7,591 nucleotides of DNA from Chitinophagaceae bacterium (lineage in GTDB: Bacteria; Bacteroidota; Bacteroidia; Chitinophagales; Chitinophagaceae): contig JAHEZB010000082.1 in the NCBI GenBank assembly GCA_023251285.1, forward strand, positions 1 to 7,591. The letters are read 5' to 3'. The notes beneath the pieces are model-generated. The model was not told the DNA's origin, made no database searches, and worked only from the letters and a program-made list of their open reading frames with translations. The translations under genes were made by a program, and so were the position numbers. How positions within the stretch are numbered: the stretch's first letter is position 1; each line of letters begins with the position of its first letter. Below, piece by piece: positions 1 to 5,633 of this stretch.

Positions 1-64
1 ACCTGCCAATTATAAATTTTATTCAATGCTTTCGGGAGAAAGGCAGAGATGTAAAGTGGTCTGC
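1..64 (+). promoter_or_regulatory. 3' end of a cobalamin riboswitch and its expression platform (cut by window edge)
   Basis: Seen: the window opens with ACCTGCC (1-7), which equals the last seven bases of the B12-box consensus (AGYCMGgAgACCkGCC) at the 3' end of cobalamin riboswitch aptamers. A hairpin follows: TGCTTTC (27-33) pairs with GAAAGGCA (38-45, one bulged G) around a GGGA tetraloop. CTGCC (3-7) can also pair with GGCAG (42-46), and GCAGA (43-47) with TCTGC (60-64); these pairings exclude each other, as expected of a switch. Known: such aptamers commonly precede btuB-type receptor genes and repress them when B12 is plentiful. Inferred: the bulk of the aptamer lies left of the window. 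No U-tract follows, so control may act on translation. Seven bases are a short match; the downstream receptor gene is the main support. Confidence 0.55.
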
Positions 65-124
65 ATTTTATATTTCTTCTGATTTCCTGTATTTATTCAA
101 AAAAGGTTAAAACACATTCAGGAA

Positions 125-2074
125 ATGAAATCAAAAATTATTACTTTTTTTTTATTGGTTGCCTCCGCCACAAGCTTTGCACAGGATTCTGTAAAAACAC
201 TTAATGAAGTAATTGTAACCGCTACCAAAAGTCCTATCAAGCAAAGCCAGACAGGAAAAGTAGTGGATGTAATTACTCAGGAACAATTGCAAAAGAGCTT
301 TGGAAAGTCTTTGGGAGAAGTTTTAAACCAACAACCCGGAATGATTATCAACGGCGCTGATAATAACCTGGGAACCAATCAAACGGTTTACATGCGTGGC
401 GCTTCTGCTGGCAACACGTTAATCCTGCTTGACGGCGTTCCTTTATATGATCCATCGGGCATTAGCAGCGAATTTGACTTGAACAATTTCGCGCTGGACA
501 ATATTGAAAGAATCGAAATTTTAAAAGGCTCACAATCTACTTTATATGGATCTGATGCGGTAGCTGGAGTAATCAATATCATCACGAAAAAACCGGGGAA
601 AAAACCGTTCAATGTAAACGTCGATCTTTCTGCAGGAAGTTATGAAACATACAAGGGGGCTATTTCATTAAGCGGCAATAACAGTCATGGACAAACCTTT
701 TTTATTTCTTACAATAAAATCAAAAGTGCAGGATTTTCATCAGCGTATGATTCTACCGGAAAAAATCATTTTGATAATGATGGTTTTAACCAGGATGTCT
801 TTCAACTGAATTATGGTTTTAAACCCTTTAAAAAAACTTCTGTTAGCTTCTTCGGAAAATACAATAACAACCATGCCGACCTTGATGCAGGCGCTTTCCA
901 GGATGACAAAGACTACACCAATCACAATGATAACCTGATTGCAGGAGCAGTAATTGATTATAAGGTGAAAAAAGGCTTTATCCGGCTTCAATATTCTTAC
1001 AATCGCTTCAACAGGAATTTTTTAGACGACTCAACCGATGTGGGCGGTCTTTCAAAATATCAACGCGGAAAATATAACGGCACTTCCAATTATGCAGAAT
1101 TATTCACGCATCTTAATTTAAACGATCAGATAGAACTTTTAACTGGCGGAGACTACAGACAAAGCTCCAGCAGTCAGCTTTATATTTTTTACCCGGATTA
1201 TGGTTTTCCTGCATTGCCTATTTCGTCTGACAGCGCCAAAACAGCGCAGTTCAGTTATTATGCATCATTGATGTACAAACAAAAGAAAGGTTTTAATCTT
1301 GATTTGGGCAGCAGGTGGAATCATCATAATATTTATGGCAGCAATTTTACTTCATCTGTAAATCCGTTTTTTCTTTTTGGAGAACATTATAAAGCTTACG
1401 CAAATCTTTCTTCCGGCTATCGCGTTCCATCGATTTACCAATTGTATTCAGAATATGGCAACAGGAATCTGAAACCGGAGGTAACAACCAGTTTAGAAAT
1501 TGGCGGCCAGTACTTTTCGGACAAAATAAGCGCTAGAATAACGGGCTTTAGCAGAGATGGCAGAGACGTTTTTTATTTTTATACCGATCCGGTTTCTTAT
1601 GTCAGTAAATATATTAACGCCGACAAACAAAATGACTATGGAATTGAAACGGAAGCCAGCATTTATTTTTCAACACAATTTTCCGCTTCTTTAAATTATA
1701 CTTATGTAGATGGAAAAATAGCAACAACCAATTCAAATGGAAAAGATACTTCTTATTTCAATTTATATAAAAGGCCAAAAAATGTTTTGAATATTTTTTT
1801 GAATTATCAGCCCATTAAAGAGCTGTTTTTTTCTGCAACATTCAAAGTTGTGAGCAAAGCGTTTGAACCACAATACAACGGCCCTTCTTATGAACTAAAA
1901 GGTTATTATACTTTAGGCCTTTATGGTCAATATAATTTTAATAAAGCCATTAATATTTTTGGTGATTTTCAAAACATAACGGATCAAAAATATTTTGTAA
2001 CACGTGGATTTACAACCAAAGGGTTTAATTTTAATGCAGGAGTAAAAATGCGATTGGAACTTTTAGATTTGTGA
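125..2074 (+). CDS. btuB: TonB-dependent outer-membrane receptor, BtuB type (probable vitamin B12/corrinoid transporter)
   Basis: A 649-residue outer-membrane beta-barrel importer that would take up a scarce ligand using energy passed on by TonB-ExbB-ExbD. A signal peptide is clear (residues 1-19, hydrophobic core ITFFLLVASA, cleavage near SFA-Q). The TonB box is LNEVIVTATKSP (26-37). The plug domain spans about 44-157 with VYMRGASAGNTLILLDGVPL and ERIEILKGSQSTLYG followed by GVINIITK. The rest is barrel, with the family signature GYRVPSIYQLY...NLKPE near residues 428-452 and a closing NITDQKYF strand region. There is no CarboxypepD-like N-terminal extension, so it is a BtuB/Cir-sized receptor rather than a SusC one. 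The ATG at 125 gives a proper signal peptide; no useful Shine-Dalgarno is present. The corrinoid assignment rests on BtuB-like features and the probable B12 riboswitch just upstream; a siderophore receptor is the alternative. Confidence 0.85.
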   Translation: MKSKIITFFLLVASATSFAQDSVKTLNEVIVTATKSPIKQSQTGKVVDVITQEQLQKSFGKSLGEVLNQQPGMIINGADNNLGTNQTVYMRGASAGNTLILLDGVPLYDPSGISSEFDLNNFALDNIERIEILKGSQSTLYGSDAVAGVINIITKKPGKKPFNVNVDLSAGSYETYKGAISLSGNNSHGQTFFISYNKIKSAGFSSAYDSTGKNHFDNDGFNQDVFQLNYGFKPFKKTSVSFFGKYNNNHADLDAGAFQDDKDYTNHNDNLIAGAVIDYKVKKGFIRLQYSYNRFNRNFLDDSTDVGGLSKYQRGKYNGTSNYAELFTHLNLNDQIELLTGGDYRQSSSSQLYIFYPDYGFPALPISSDSAKTAQFSYYASLMYKQKKGFNLDLGSRWNHHNIYGSNFTSSVNPFFLFGEHYKAYANLSSGYRVPSIYQLYSEYGNRNLKPEVTTSLEIGGQYFSDKISARITGFSRDGRDVFYFYTDPVSYVSKYINADKQNDYGIETEASIYFSTQFSASLNYTYVDGKIATTNSNGKDTSYFNLYKRPKNVLNIFLNYQPIKELFFSATFKVVSKAFEPQYNGPSYELKGYYTLGLYGQYNFNKAINIFGDFQNITDQKYFVTRGFTTKGFNFNAGVKMRLELLDL

Positions 2075-2108
2075 TAAAATTGTTTTCAATAGTTTTGAAA
2101 AAAAATGG

Positions 2109-2702
2109 ATGCCAAGCTTTTCCAACATTTCAAAGACTGAATTAATAACCATTACATTCACGTTATTTGCTGTTATAGATATTCTAGGCTCTATTCCGGT
2201 GCTGATTTCGCTGAAAGATAAGATGGGCGGACAAATACGGTCACTACTGGCAACAATTGCATCGGGCACGTTGATGATTTTGTTTTTATTTGTAGGGGAA
2301 CAATTTTTAAACCTTCTTGGCCTTGATGTTCATTCGTTTGCAGTAGCGGGAAGTATCGTGATTTTTATTATTGGCCTGGAAATGATCCTTGGCGTTGACT
2401 TTTTTAAGCAGGAAAACAACCCAAAAAGCGGAAGTATGGTTCCTATTGCATTCCCTTTGATTGCCGGTTCTGGAACACTTACCACAATTATGTCTTTAAA
2501 AGCCGGCTATCATGATATCAATATTTTGCTGGGTATTTTGATCAATTGCGTTATAATTTTTATTGTTTTAAAATCTTTGAATTGGGTAGAAAAGGTTTTA
2601 GGGCCAAGCGGATTGTCGGTCATCAGAAAATTTTTTGGAGTAATATTAATTGCTATTGCTGTTAAAATATTTGGAGGTAATATTGCAGCTTTTGGAGCGT
2701 GA
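2109..2702 (+). CDS. MarC family integral membrane protein
   Basis: A 197-residue inner-membrane protein of the MarC (formerly UPF0056) family, whose transported substrate is not established; the old link to multiple antibiotic resistance was not upheld. Six hydrophobic segments are visible, roughly residues 12-35, 44-69, 76-96, 110-131, 137-156 and 168-190. Family marks are TLFAVIDILGSIPVLISL (residues 18-35; most members have DPlGniP, here DILGSIP) and VPIAFPLIAGSGTLTTIMSL (111-130). Length is normal for the family. It begins 34 bases after the btuB stop on the same strand with no terminator between, so co-transcription is likely. An ATG at 2105 is in another frame; the ATG at 2109 puts the first membrane segment in the usual place. 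The tRNA-Arg gene starts 13 bases after its stop. Confidence 0.88.
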   Translation: MPSFSNISKTELITITFTLFAVIDILGSIPVLISLKDKMGGQIRSLLATIASGTLMILFLFVGEQFLNLLGLDVHSFAVAGSIVIFIIGLEMILGVDFFKQENNPKSGSMVPIAFPLIAGSGTLTTIMSLKAGYHDINILLGILINCVIIFIVLKSLNWVEKVLGPSGLSVIRKFFGVILIAIAVKIFGGNIAAFGA

Positions 2703-2715
2703 AGTTTAAAATCTT

Positions 2716-2787
2716 GGTCTCGTAGTACAATGGATAGTATAAGAGTTTCCGAAGCTCCAGATCCAGGTTCGATTCCTGGCGGGACCA
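2716..2787 (+). tRNA. tRNA-Arg, anticodon CCG
   Basis: A 72-base cloverleaf. The acceptor stem GGTCTCG (2716-2722) pairs with CGGGACC (2780-2786), including one T-G wobble, and the discriminator is A2787. The D stem is GTAC/GTAT (2725-2728/2737-2740) with GG in the loop. The anticodon loop TTCCGAA (2747-2753) puts CCG at 2749-2751. The T arm CCAGG-TTCGATT-CCTGG (2763-2779) is perfect. CCA is not encoded. The anticodon stem is weak: A27 faces C43 and T31 faces G39, leaving three Watson-Crick pairs. It lies 13 bases after the marC-like gene and 16 before a GIY-YIG nuclease gene, and a degraded second copy lies at 3052. It is probably the working copy of the pair; the weak anticodon stem leaves some doubt. 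Confidence 0.88.
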
Positions 2788-2803
2788 CAAAAATTATCAA
2801 ACG

Positions 2804-3049
2804 ATGTTTTTTGCTTATGTTTTAAAAAGTATTCACCATAATTATTTTTACAAAGGTCACTCTAAGGATTTAACAGCTCGGTTGCAGCAGCATAATTCTG
2901 GTATGACCAAATCCATCCGCCCTTATATTCCTTTTGAAATTGTTTATTTTGAAGAGTTTGATACAGAAAGGGAAGCAATTGAAAGAGAAAAATATTTTAA
3001 AACAGCTGCCGGACGGCGCTTTCTGAAAACCAAGATGTTTCAAACATAG
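2804..3049 (+). CDS. Small GIY-YIG domain nuclease lying between two copies of a tRNA-Arg gene
   Basis: An 81-residue protein that is almost nothing but a GIY-YIG nuclease domain of the compact UPF0213/YhbQ-like kind. Visible catalytic-fold residues are Tyr5 in FAYVLKS (the GIY position), Tyr16 in FYKG (the YIG position, with Lys in place of Ile), Arg26 in LTARLQQHNSG, and Glu62 in AIEREKYFK, the likely metal-binding glutamate. No DNA-binding domain is attached, so specificity would have to come from the domain itself or a partner. The ATG at 2804 gives the usual N-terminus; no Shine-Dalgarno is seen. The gene fills the space between the tRNA (16 bases upstream) and the tRNA pseudogene (2 bases downstream) almost exactly. 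With no promoter visible, it is probably read from tRNA or marC transcripts and freed by tRNA 3' processing. Cellular role unknown; a homing-type function is inferred from context. Confidence 0.85.
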   Translation: MFFAYVLKSIHHNYFYKGHSKDLTARLQQHNSGMTKSIRPYIPFEIVYFEEFDTEREAIEREKYFKTAAGRRFLKTKMFQT

Positions 3050-3068
3050 ATGGTCTCAGAATACAATG

Positions 3069-3098
3069 CCCGCCCGGCTGAACGCCGTTCGGACCGGG
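3069..3098 (+). repeat. GC-rich palindromic insert in the D loop of the tRNA pseudogene
   Basis: Twenty-nine bases absent from the intact tRNA copy, 23 of them G or C in an AT-rich setting. CCCGG (3073-3077) pairs with CCGGG (3094-3098), then C3078-G3092 with A3093 bulged, a T-G wobble, and GAAC with GTTC (3080-3083/3087-3090) around a GCC loop. The result is a stable hairpin of eleven pairs. No open reading frame or transposase is associated, and no target-site duplication is evident. It resembles a small palindromic repeat of the REP or MITE-like sort; whether it recurs in the genome cannot be seen here. Confidence 0.75.
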
Positions 3099-3133
3099 AT
3101 AGTATAAGAGTTTCCGAAGGTCCAGATCCAGGT

Positions 3134-3165
3134 TCCCTGCCCGAATGATTTTTGTCAGGCGGGGA
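3134..3165 (+). repeat. Palindromic insert in the T loop of the tRNA pseudogene
   Basis: Twenty-eight bases (3136-3163) interrupt the T loop between GGTTC and GATTC. With one or two flanking bases they form a stem of 3134-3144 with 3155-3165. It has ten pairs including a T-G wobble, one C-A mismatch (3142/3157), and a ten-base loop, ATGATTTTTG. The sequence differs from the D-loop insert, though both contain CCCG/CGGG blocks. The host T stem (3128-3132/3168-3172) stays paired, so the insert would stand as an extra arm on the T arm. Confidence 0.72.
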
Positions 3166-3305
3166 TTCCTGGCGGGACCACATTGAAGTGAAATTAAAAC
3201 GAATTAAAGATGCTTGAGCTTCGCTTCTCCATTTTGAAAGAACCTGTATGTCACAATAAAGAAAGAAATACCGCCATTTCCTGTTTTCAAAACTCACAAC
3301 TTTCG

Positions 3306-3313
3306 TAAATTTG
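3306..3313 (+). promoter_or_regulatory. Probable -7 promoter element for ffh
   Basis: TAAATTTG matches the Bacteroidota -7 consensus TAnnTTTG exactly. The -33 region is poor: only T-rich sequence at 3284-3287 near the expected spacing. A start of transcription roughly 6-8 bases downstream would fall at about 3320, which fits a leader of nearly 60 bases before the ffh start at 3378. Apart from this element, 3183-3323 shows nothing recognisable. Confidence 0.5.
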
Positions 3314-3377
3314 CAACCATTAAGTGAATATGCTGATGTTCACTTTTTTATTTCATAAAAATTTAATTACTCAAAAT

Positions 3378-4700
3378 ATGTTTGAATCGTTAAGCGACCG
3401 GCTCGATACCGCATTTAAAAACCTAAAAGGCCAGGGAAGAATTACCGAATTAAATATCGCTTCCACAGTAAAAGATATTCGTCGTGCACTCGTTGACGCC
3501 GATGTGAACTATAAAATTGCCAAAGAATTCACGGACACGATCAAGGAAAAAGCCACCGGTGAAAAAGTAATCAACGCCGTTAGTCCCGGTCAATTGATGG
3601 TTAAGATCGTTAAAGACGAACTGACAGATCTGATGGGCGGCGTGGAAACTGATCTGGATTTGAGCGGAAATCCGGCCATTATCTTAATAGCCGGTTTGCA
3701 GGGTAGTGGTAAAACGACCTTTAGCGGAAAACTCGCTAATTATCTAAAAACGAAAAAAGGGAAATCGCCTTTGCTCGTTGCAGGCGACGTTTATCGTCCG
3801 GCTGCAATTGAACAATTGAAAGTTTTGGGTGGACAGATCAATGTAGAAGTTTACAGCGAGCCTGAAAATAAAAACGTTGTTGAAATTGCACAAAATGCTT
3901 TGAAAGAAGCGAAATCAAAGAATAAAAATGTTATCATCATTGATACTGCCGGCCGCCTGGCCATTGATGAAGTGATGATGACAGAGGTAGCAAATATTAA
4001 AAGCGCTTTAAACCCAAAAGAGATTTTATTTGTAGTAGATAGCATGACTGGCCAGGATGCCGTGAATACTGCAGCAGCATTCAATCAACGGTTAAATTAT
4101 ACAGGCGTTGTTCTTACAAAACTGGATGGTGATACAAGAGGCGGAGCAGCGATTTCGATAAAGTATACGGTAAATAAACCCATCAAATTTGTAAGCAGCG
4201 GCGAAAAAATGGAAACCCTGGATGTGTTTTATCCGGAGAGGATGGCACAGCGTATTTTGGGAATGGGTGATATTGTCAGCCTCGTAGAAAAAGCTCAGGA
4301 ACAATTTGACGAAGCGCAGGCTGCAAAGCTCGAAAAGAAAATTCGTAAAAATCAGTTTGACTTTGAAGATTTTAAAACACAGCTTCACCAGATAAAAAGG
4401 ATGGGAAACCTGAAGGATTTGATGGGCATGATTCCGGGAGTAGGCAAACAAATAAAAGATATCGATATCAATGACGACGCCTTTAAAGGAATCGAAGCGA
4501 TGATCAATTCAATGACACTGGAGGAGCGGCGCAACCCGGATTTGATAAATGCGAGCCGCAAACAGCGTATAGCAAAAGGAAGTGGAAAAGATATTGCAGA
4601 CGTAAACCAGTTTATCAAACAATTTGACCAAATGAAATCTATGATGAAAATGATGAACAAAATGCCGATGGGAAAACTAGCTGGATTAGGAAGAAGATAA
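3378..4700 (+). CDS. ffh: Signal recognition particle GTPase Ffh (SRP54 homologue)
   Basis: Binds signal sequences on ribosome-nascent chains and, with 4.5S RNA and the receptor FtsY, delivers membrane proteins to the translocon. From the ATG at 3378 the product has 440 residues and the canonical N-terminus MFESLSDRLDTAFKNLKGQG. A GTG at 3324 would add 18 untypical residues and sits almost on the predicted transcription start, so it is not preferred. The N domain is about 1-95. The G domain holds the P-loop GLQGSGKTT (106-114), DVYRPAA (137-143), DTAGR (189-193), DSMTGQDA (221-228) and TKLDGDTRGG (247-256). FVSSGEKMETLDVF (271-284) leads into the methionine-rich M domain, which has the finger-loop region MGNLKDLMGMIPG (342-354) and the 4.5S RNA-binding motif SRKQRIAKGSG (393-403). 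All expected motifs are intact. It is followed 140 bases on by rpsP, which has its own promoter. Confidence 0.97.
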   Translation: MFESLSDRLDTAFKNLKGQGRITELNIASTVKDIRRALVDADVNYKIAKEFTDTIKEKATGEKVINAVSPGQLMVKIVKDELTDLMGGVETDLDLSGNPAIILIAGLQGSGKTTFSGKLANYLKTKKGKSPLLVAGDVYRPAAIEQLKVLGGQINVEVYSEPENKNVVEIAQNALKEAKSKNKNVIIIDTAGRLAIDEVMMTEVANIKSALNPKEILFVVDSMTGQDAVNTAAAFNQRLNYTGVVLTKLDGDTRGGAAISIKYTVNKPIKFVSSGEKMETLDVFYPERMAQRILGMGDIVSLVEKAQEQFDEAQAAKLEKKIRKNQFDFEDFKTQLHQIKRMGNLKDLMGMIPGVGKQIKDIDINDDAFKGIEAMINSMTLEERRNPDLINASRKQRIAKGSGKDIADVNQFIKQFDQMKSMMKMMNKMPMGKLAGLGRR

Positions 4701-4755
4701 TCGTGTTGTAACGAAGAAGTATATGGTCATTTTTTTGAAAAAATAATACAATTCT

Positions 4756-4786
4756 TTTGCGTATTTCAAGTATTCGCTTATCTTCG
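4756..4786 (+). promoter_or_regulatory. Promoter for rpsP, Bacteroidota type
   Basis: TTTG at 4756-4759, a 19-base spacer, then TATCTTCG at 4779-4786 (consensus TAnnTTTG, one mismatch). This is the standard -33/-7 layout of the primary sigma factor in this phylum. Transcription would begin near 4793 and leave a leader of about 48 bases. It explains how rpsP can be made independently of ffh. Confidence 0.6.
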
Positions 4787-4840
4787 CTTTCCTTTATATA
4801 AACCAAATTTAATCACAACCCAAGAAAATTTCTATTTTTT

Positions 4841-5302
4841 ATGGCTGTAAAAATGAGATTGCAACGCCATGGCTCAAAGAAGAGACCATTTTACTTTATT
4901 GTAGTTGCGGATGCACGTAGCCCTCGCGATGGTAAATTTATTCAGAAACTAGGTTCTTACAATCCTTTGACCGTACCTGCTACTATACAGGTTGATCGTC
5001 AAAAGGCATTGGAATGGTTGCACAAAGGTGCGCAACCTACAGACACAGTTCGTCGTATTTTAAGTTTTAAAGGCGTACTCTATCTAAAGCATTTGCTTCG
5101 TGGAGTGTCGCTCGGCTTATTTGATGAAGCAGCTGCAATGGAAAAATTTACCAAATGGAGCAGCGAGCATGATGCTGAATTTGCTAAACGGCAGGAAACG
5201 CACAAAAAAACAAGAGCCGCAAGTCGCCCTGCATTTGTAAAAAAAGCAGAAGCGCCTAAGGCAAAGCAACAGGAAACTCCGGCTGAAGCACAAGGTGAAT
5301 AA
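4841..5302 (+). CDS. rpsP: 30S ribosomal protein bS16 with a C-terminal extension
   Basis: A primary component of the small ribosomal subunit that binds 16S rRNA and aids 30S assembly. The first 85-90 residues are the whole S16 fold: [20 protein letters not shown] at the start, then [22 protein letters not shown], and [10 protein letters not shown]. The remaining 65 or so residues are helical then charged and low in complexity, rich in Ala, Lys, Glu and Pro, ending [12 protein letters not shown]. The product is 153 residues, against about 80-90 in E. coli or B. subtilis; extended S16 proteins are familiar in Bacteroidota, so this is not a fusion artefact. The ATG at 4841 is fixed by the conserved MAVKMRL start; a T-run rather than a Shine-Dalgarno precedes it. 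No rimM or trmD follows, unlike the classic rpsP operon; a strong terminator ends the unit. Confidence 0.96.
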   Translation: MAVKMRLQRHGSKKRPFYFIVVADARSPRDGKFIQKLGSYNPLTVPATIQVDRQKALEWLHKGAQPTDTVRRILSFKGVLYLKHLLRGVSLGLFDEAAAMEKFTKWSSEHDAEFAKRQETHKKTRAASRPAFVKKAEAPKAKQQETPAEAQGE

Positions 5303-5335
5303 TCTGTTCTAAAGTAAAAAATTTAATAAAGCTTT

Positions 5336-5368
5336 AAAAAGCTGTCTCATTCGTGAGGCGGCTTTTTT
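5336..5368 (+). terminator. Intrinsic terminator after rpsP
   Basis: AAAAAGCTGTCTCA (5336-5349) pairs with TGAGGCGGCTTTTT (5354-5367) around a TTCG loop. The stem is fourteen pairs with two T-G wobbles, ending in a run of six T. It lies 33 bases after the rpsP stop. Because the A-run mirrors the T-run it could act from both sides, but dprA on the other strand ends 266 bases away. Confidence 0.9.
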
Positions 5369-5420
5369 ATTTAAATTAAATGATGCGTGCAGTTAAATTA
5401 GCATTCGTTTCAAATGCCAT

Positions 5421-5477
5421 CCATTAAAAGAGTGAAAGGATGCTGCTGTAAATGTTTCACTCACTTTTAGTGCATGG
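5421..5477. repeat. Long imperfect inverted repeat between convergent rpsP and dprA
   Basis: TAAAAGAGTGAAA (5425-5437) is complementary to TTTCACT plus CTTTTA (5455-5461 and 5464-5469), interrupted only by a two-base CA bulge. CCAT (5421-5424) further pairs with ATGG (5474-5477) across an asymmetric internal loop. The apical loop is 17 bases. There is no T-run, so it is not a standard terminator. It is the only structure I can find in the gene-free 5369-5633 apart from the terminator just before; it could protect an mRNA 3' end or be a remnant of a small element. Confidence 0.5.
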
Positions 5478-5633
5478 TTTTGGGGAATGATAATGTTTAT
5501 GATAAACTTATTTCTTGTGCAGCCGAATCAGGGATGATATCGAGCGTTTTTAATTAGAAATCTTAAGTATTTGTTTGTTTACTGCATCAGTTTTTGGAAA
5601 CCTTTTACCTCTGAAAAACTCTATAACTTTCTA

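Larger units (their letters stand above)
3052..3180 (+). pseudogene. Degraded tRNA-Arg(CCG) copy with two hairpin insertions
   Basis: A second copy of the tRNA at 2716, aligning end to end. It has 29 extra bases in the D loop (3069-3097) and 28 in the T loop (3136-3163), giving 129 bases instead of 72. Outside the inserts only four bases differ: position 7 G to A (breaks the last acceptor pair), invariant T8 to G, 10 G to A (D stem still pairs), and 40 C to G (breaks an anticodon-stem pair). The anticodon loop TTCCGAA (3112-3118), the T stem and most of the acceptor stem are intact. Similarity stops shortly after the 3' end (ACCACA shared). Loss of T8, the broken stems and the disrupted T loop make it very unlikely to act as a tRNA. 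It starts two bases after the GIY-YIG stop codon, so it may now serve as a structured 3' end for that mRNA. Confidence 0.85.
2716..3182 (+). mobile_element. Possible compact mobile unit: tRNA-Arg, GIY-YIG gene, tRNA-Arg remnant
   Basis: Seen: two end-to-end copies of the same tRNA gene (2716-2787 and 3052-3180) flank a single nuclease gene that fills all but 18 of the bases between them. Known: tRNA genes are common integration sites, and GIY-YIG domains occur in homing endonucleases. Inferred: the nuclease gene arrived with a tRNA copy that keeps the site functional, displacing the resident copy, which then decayed. Alternatively a tandem tRNA duplication later trapped the nuclease gene. No integrase, inverted ends or short target duplication is visible, so the boundaries and the mechanism are open. 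Confidence 0.4.

Noticed and set aside
3..110. Open + strand frame to a TAA at 108-110, possibly the tail of an upstream gene
   Set aside because: Only 35 codons, no recognisable features, and the B12-box end and alternative pairings in the same bases explain the region better.
2510..2800. Minus-strand open frame of 96 codons over the marC end and tRNA, encoding a PGIEPGSGASETLILS-like stretch
   Set aside because: This peptide is the antisense translation of the tRNA-Arg gene, a well-known annotation artefact; the frame also overlaps a convincing MarC-family gene.
3052..3180. Reading the second tRNA copy as a functional tRNA with introns
   Set aside because: The inserts are in the D and T loops, not the anticodon loop, invariant T8 is lost, and acceptor and anticodon stems each carry a broken pair; nothing indicates group I or II intron structure in 28-29 bases.
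3040..3297. Minus-strand open frame of 85 codons over the tRNA pseudogene
   Set aside because: Its middle is again antisense tRNA sequence plus the palindromic inserts; no family features and no start context.
4722..4750. T7-G-A6 run after ffh as a terminator
   Set aside because: The stem would be made only of A-T pairs with no loop to speak of, so it is not a credible intrinsic terminator.
5369..5633. A 4.5S/SRP RNA gene in the region after rpsP
   Set aside because: I looked for the conserved GGAAG...GCAGC apical-loop motif and did not find it; proximity to ffh alone is not evidence.
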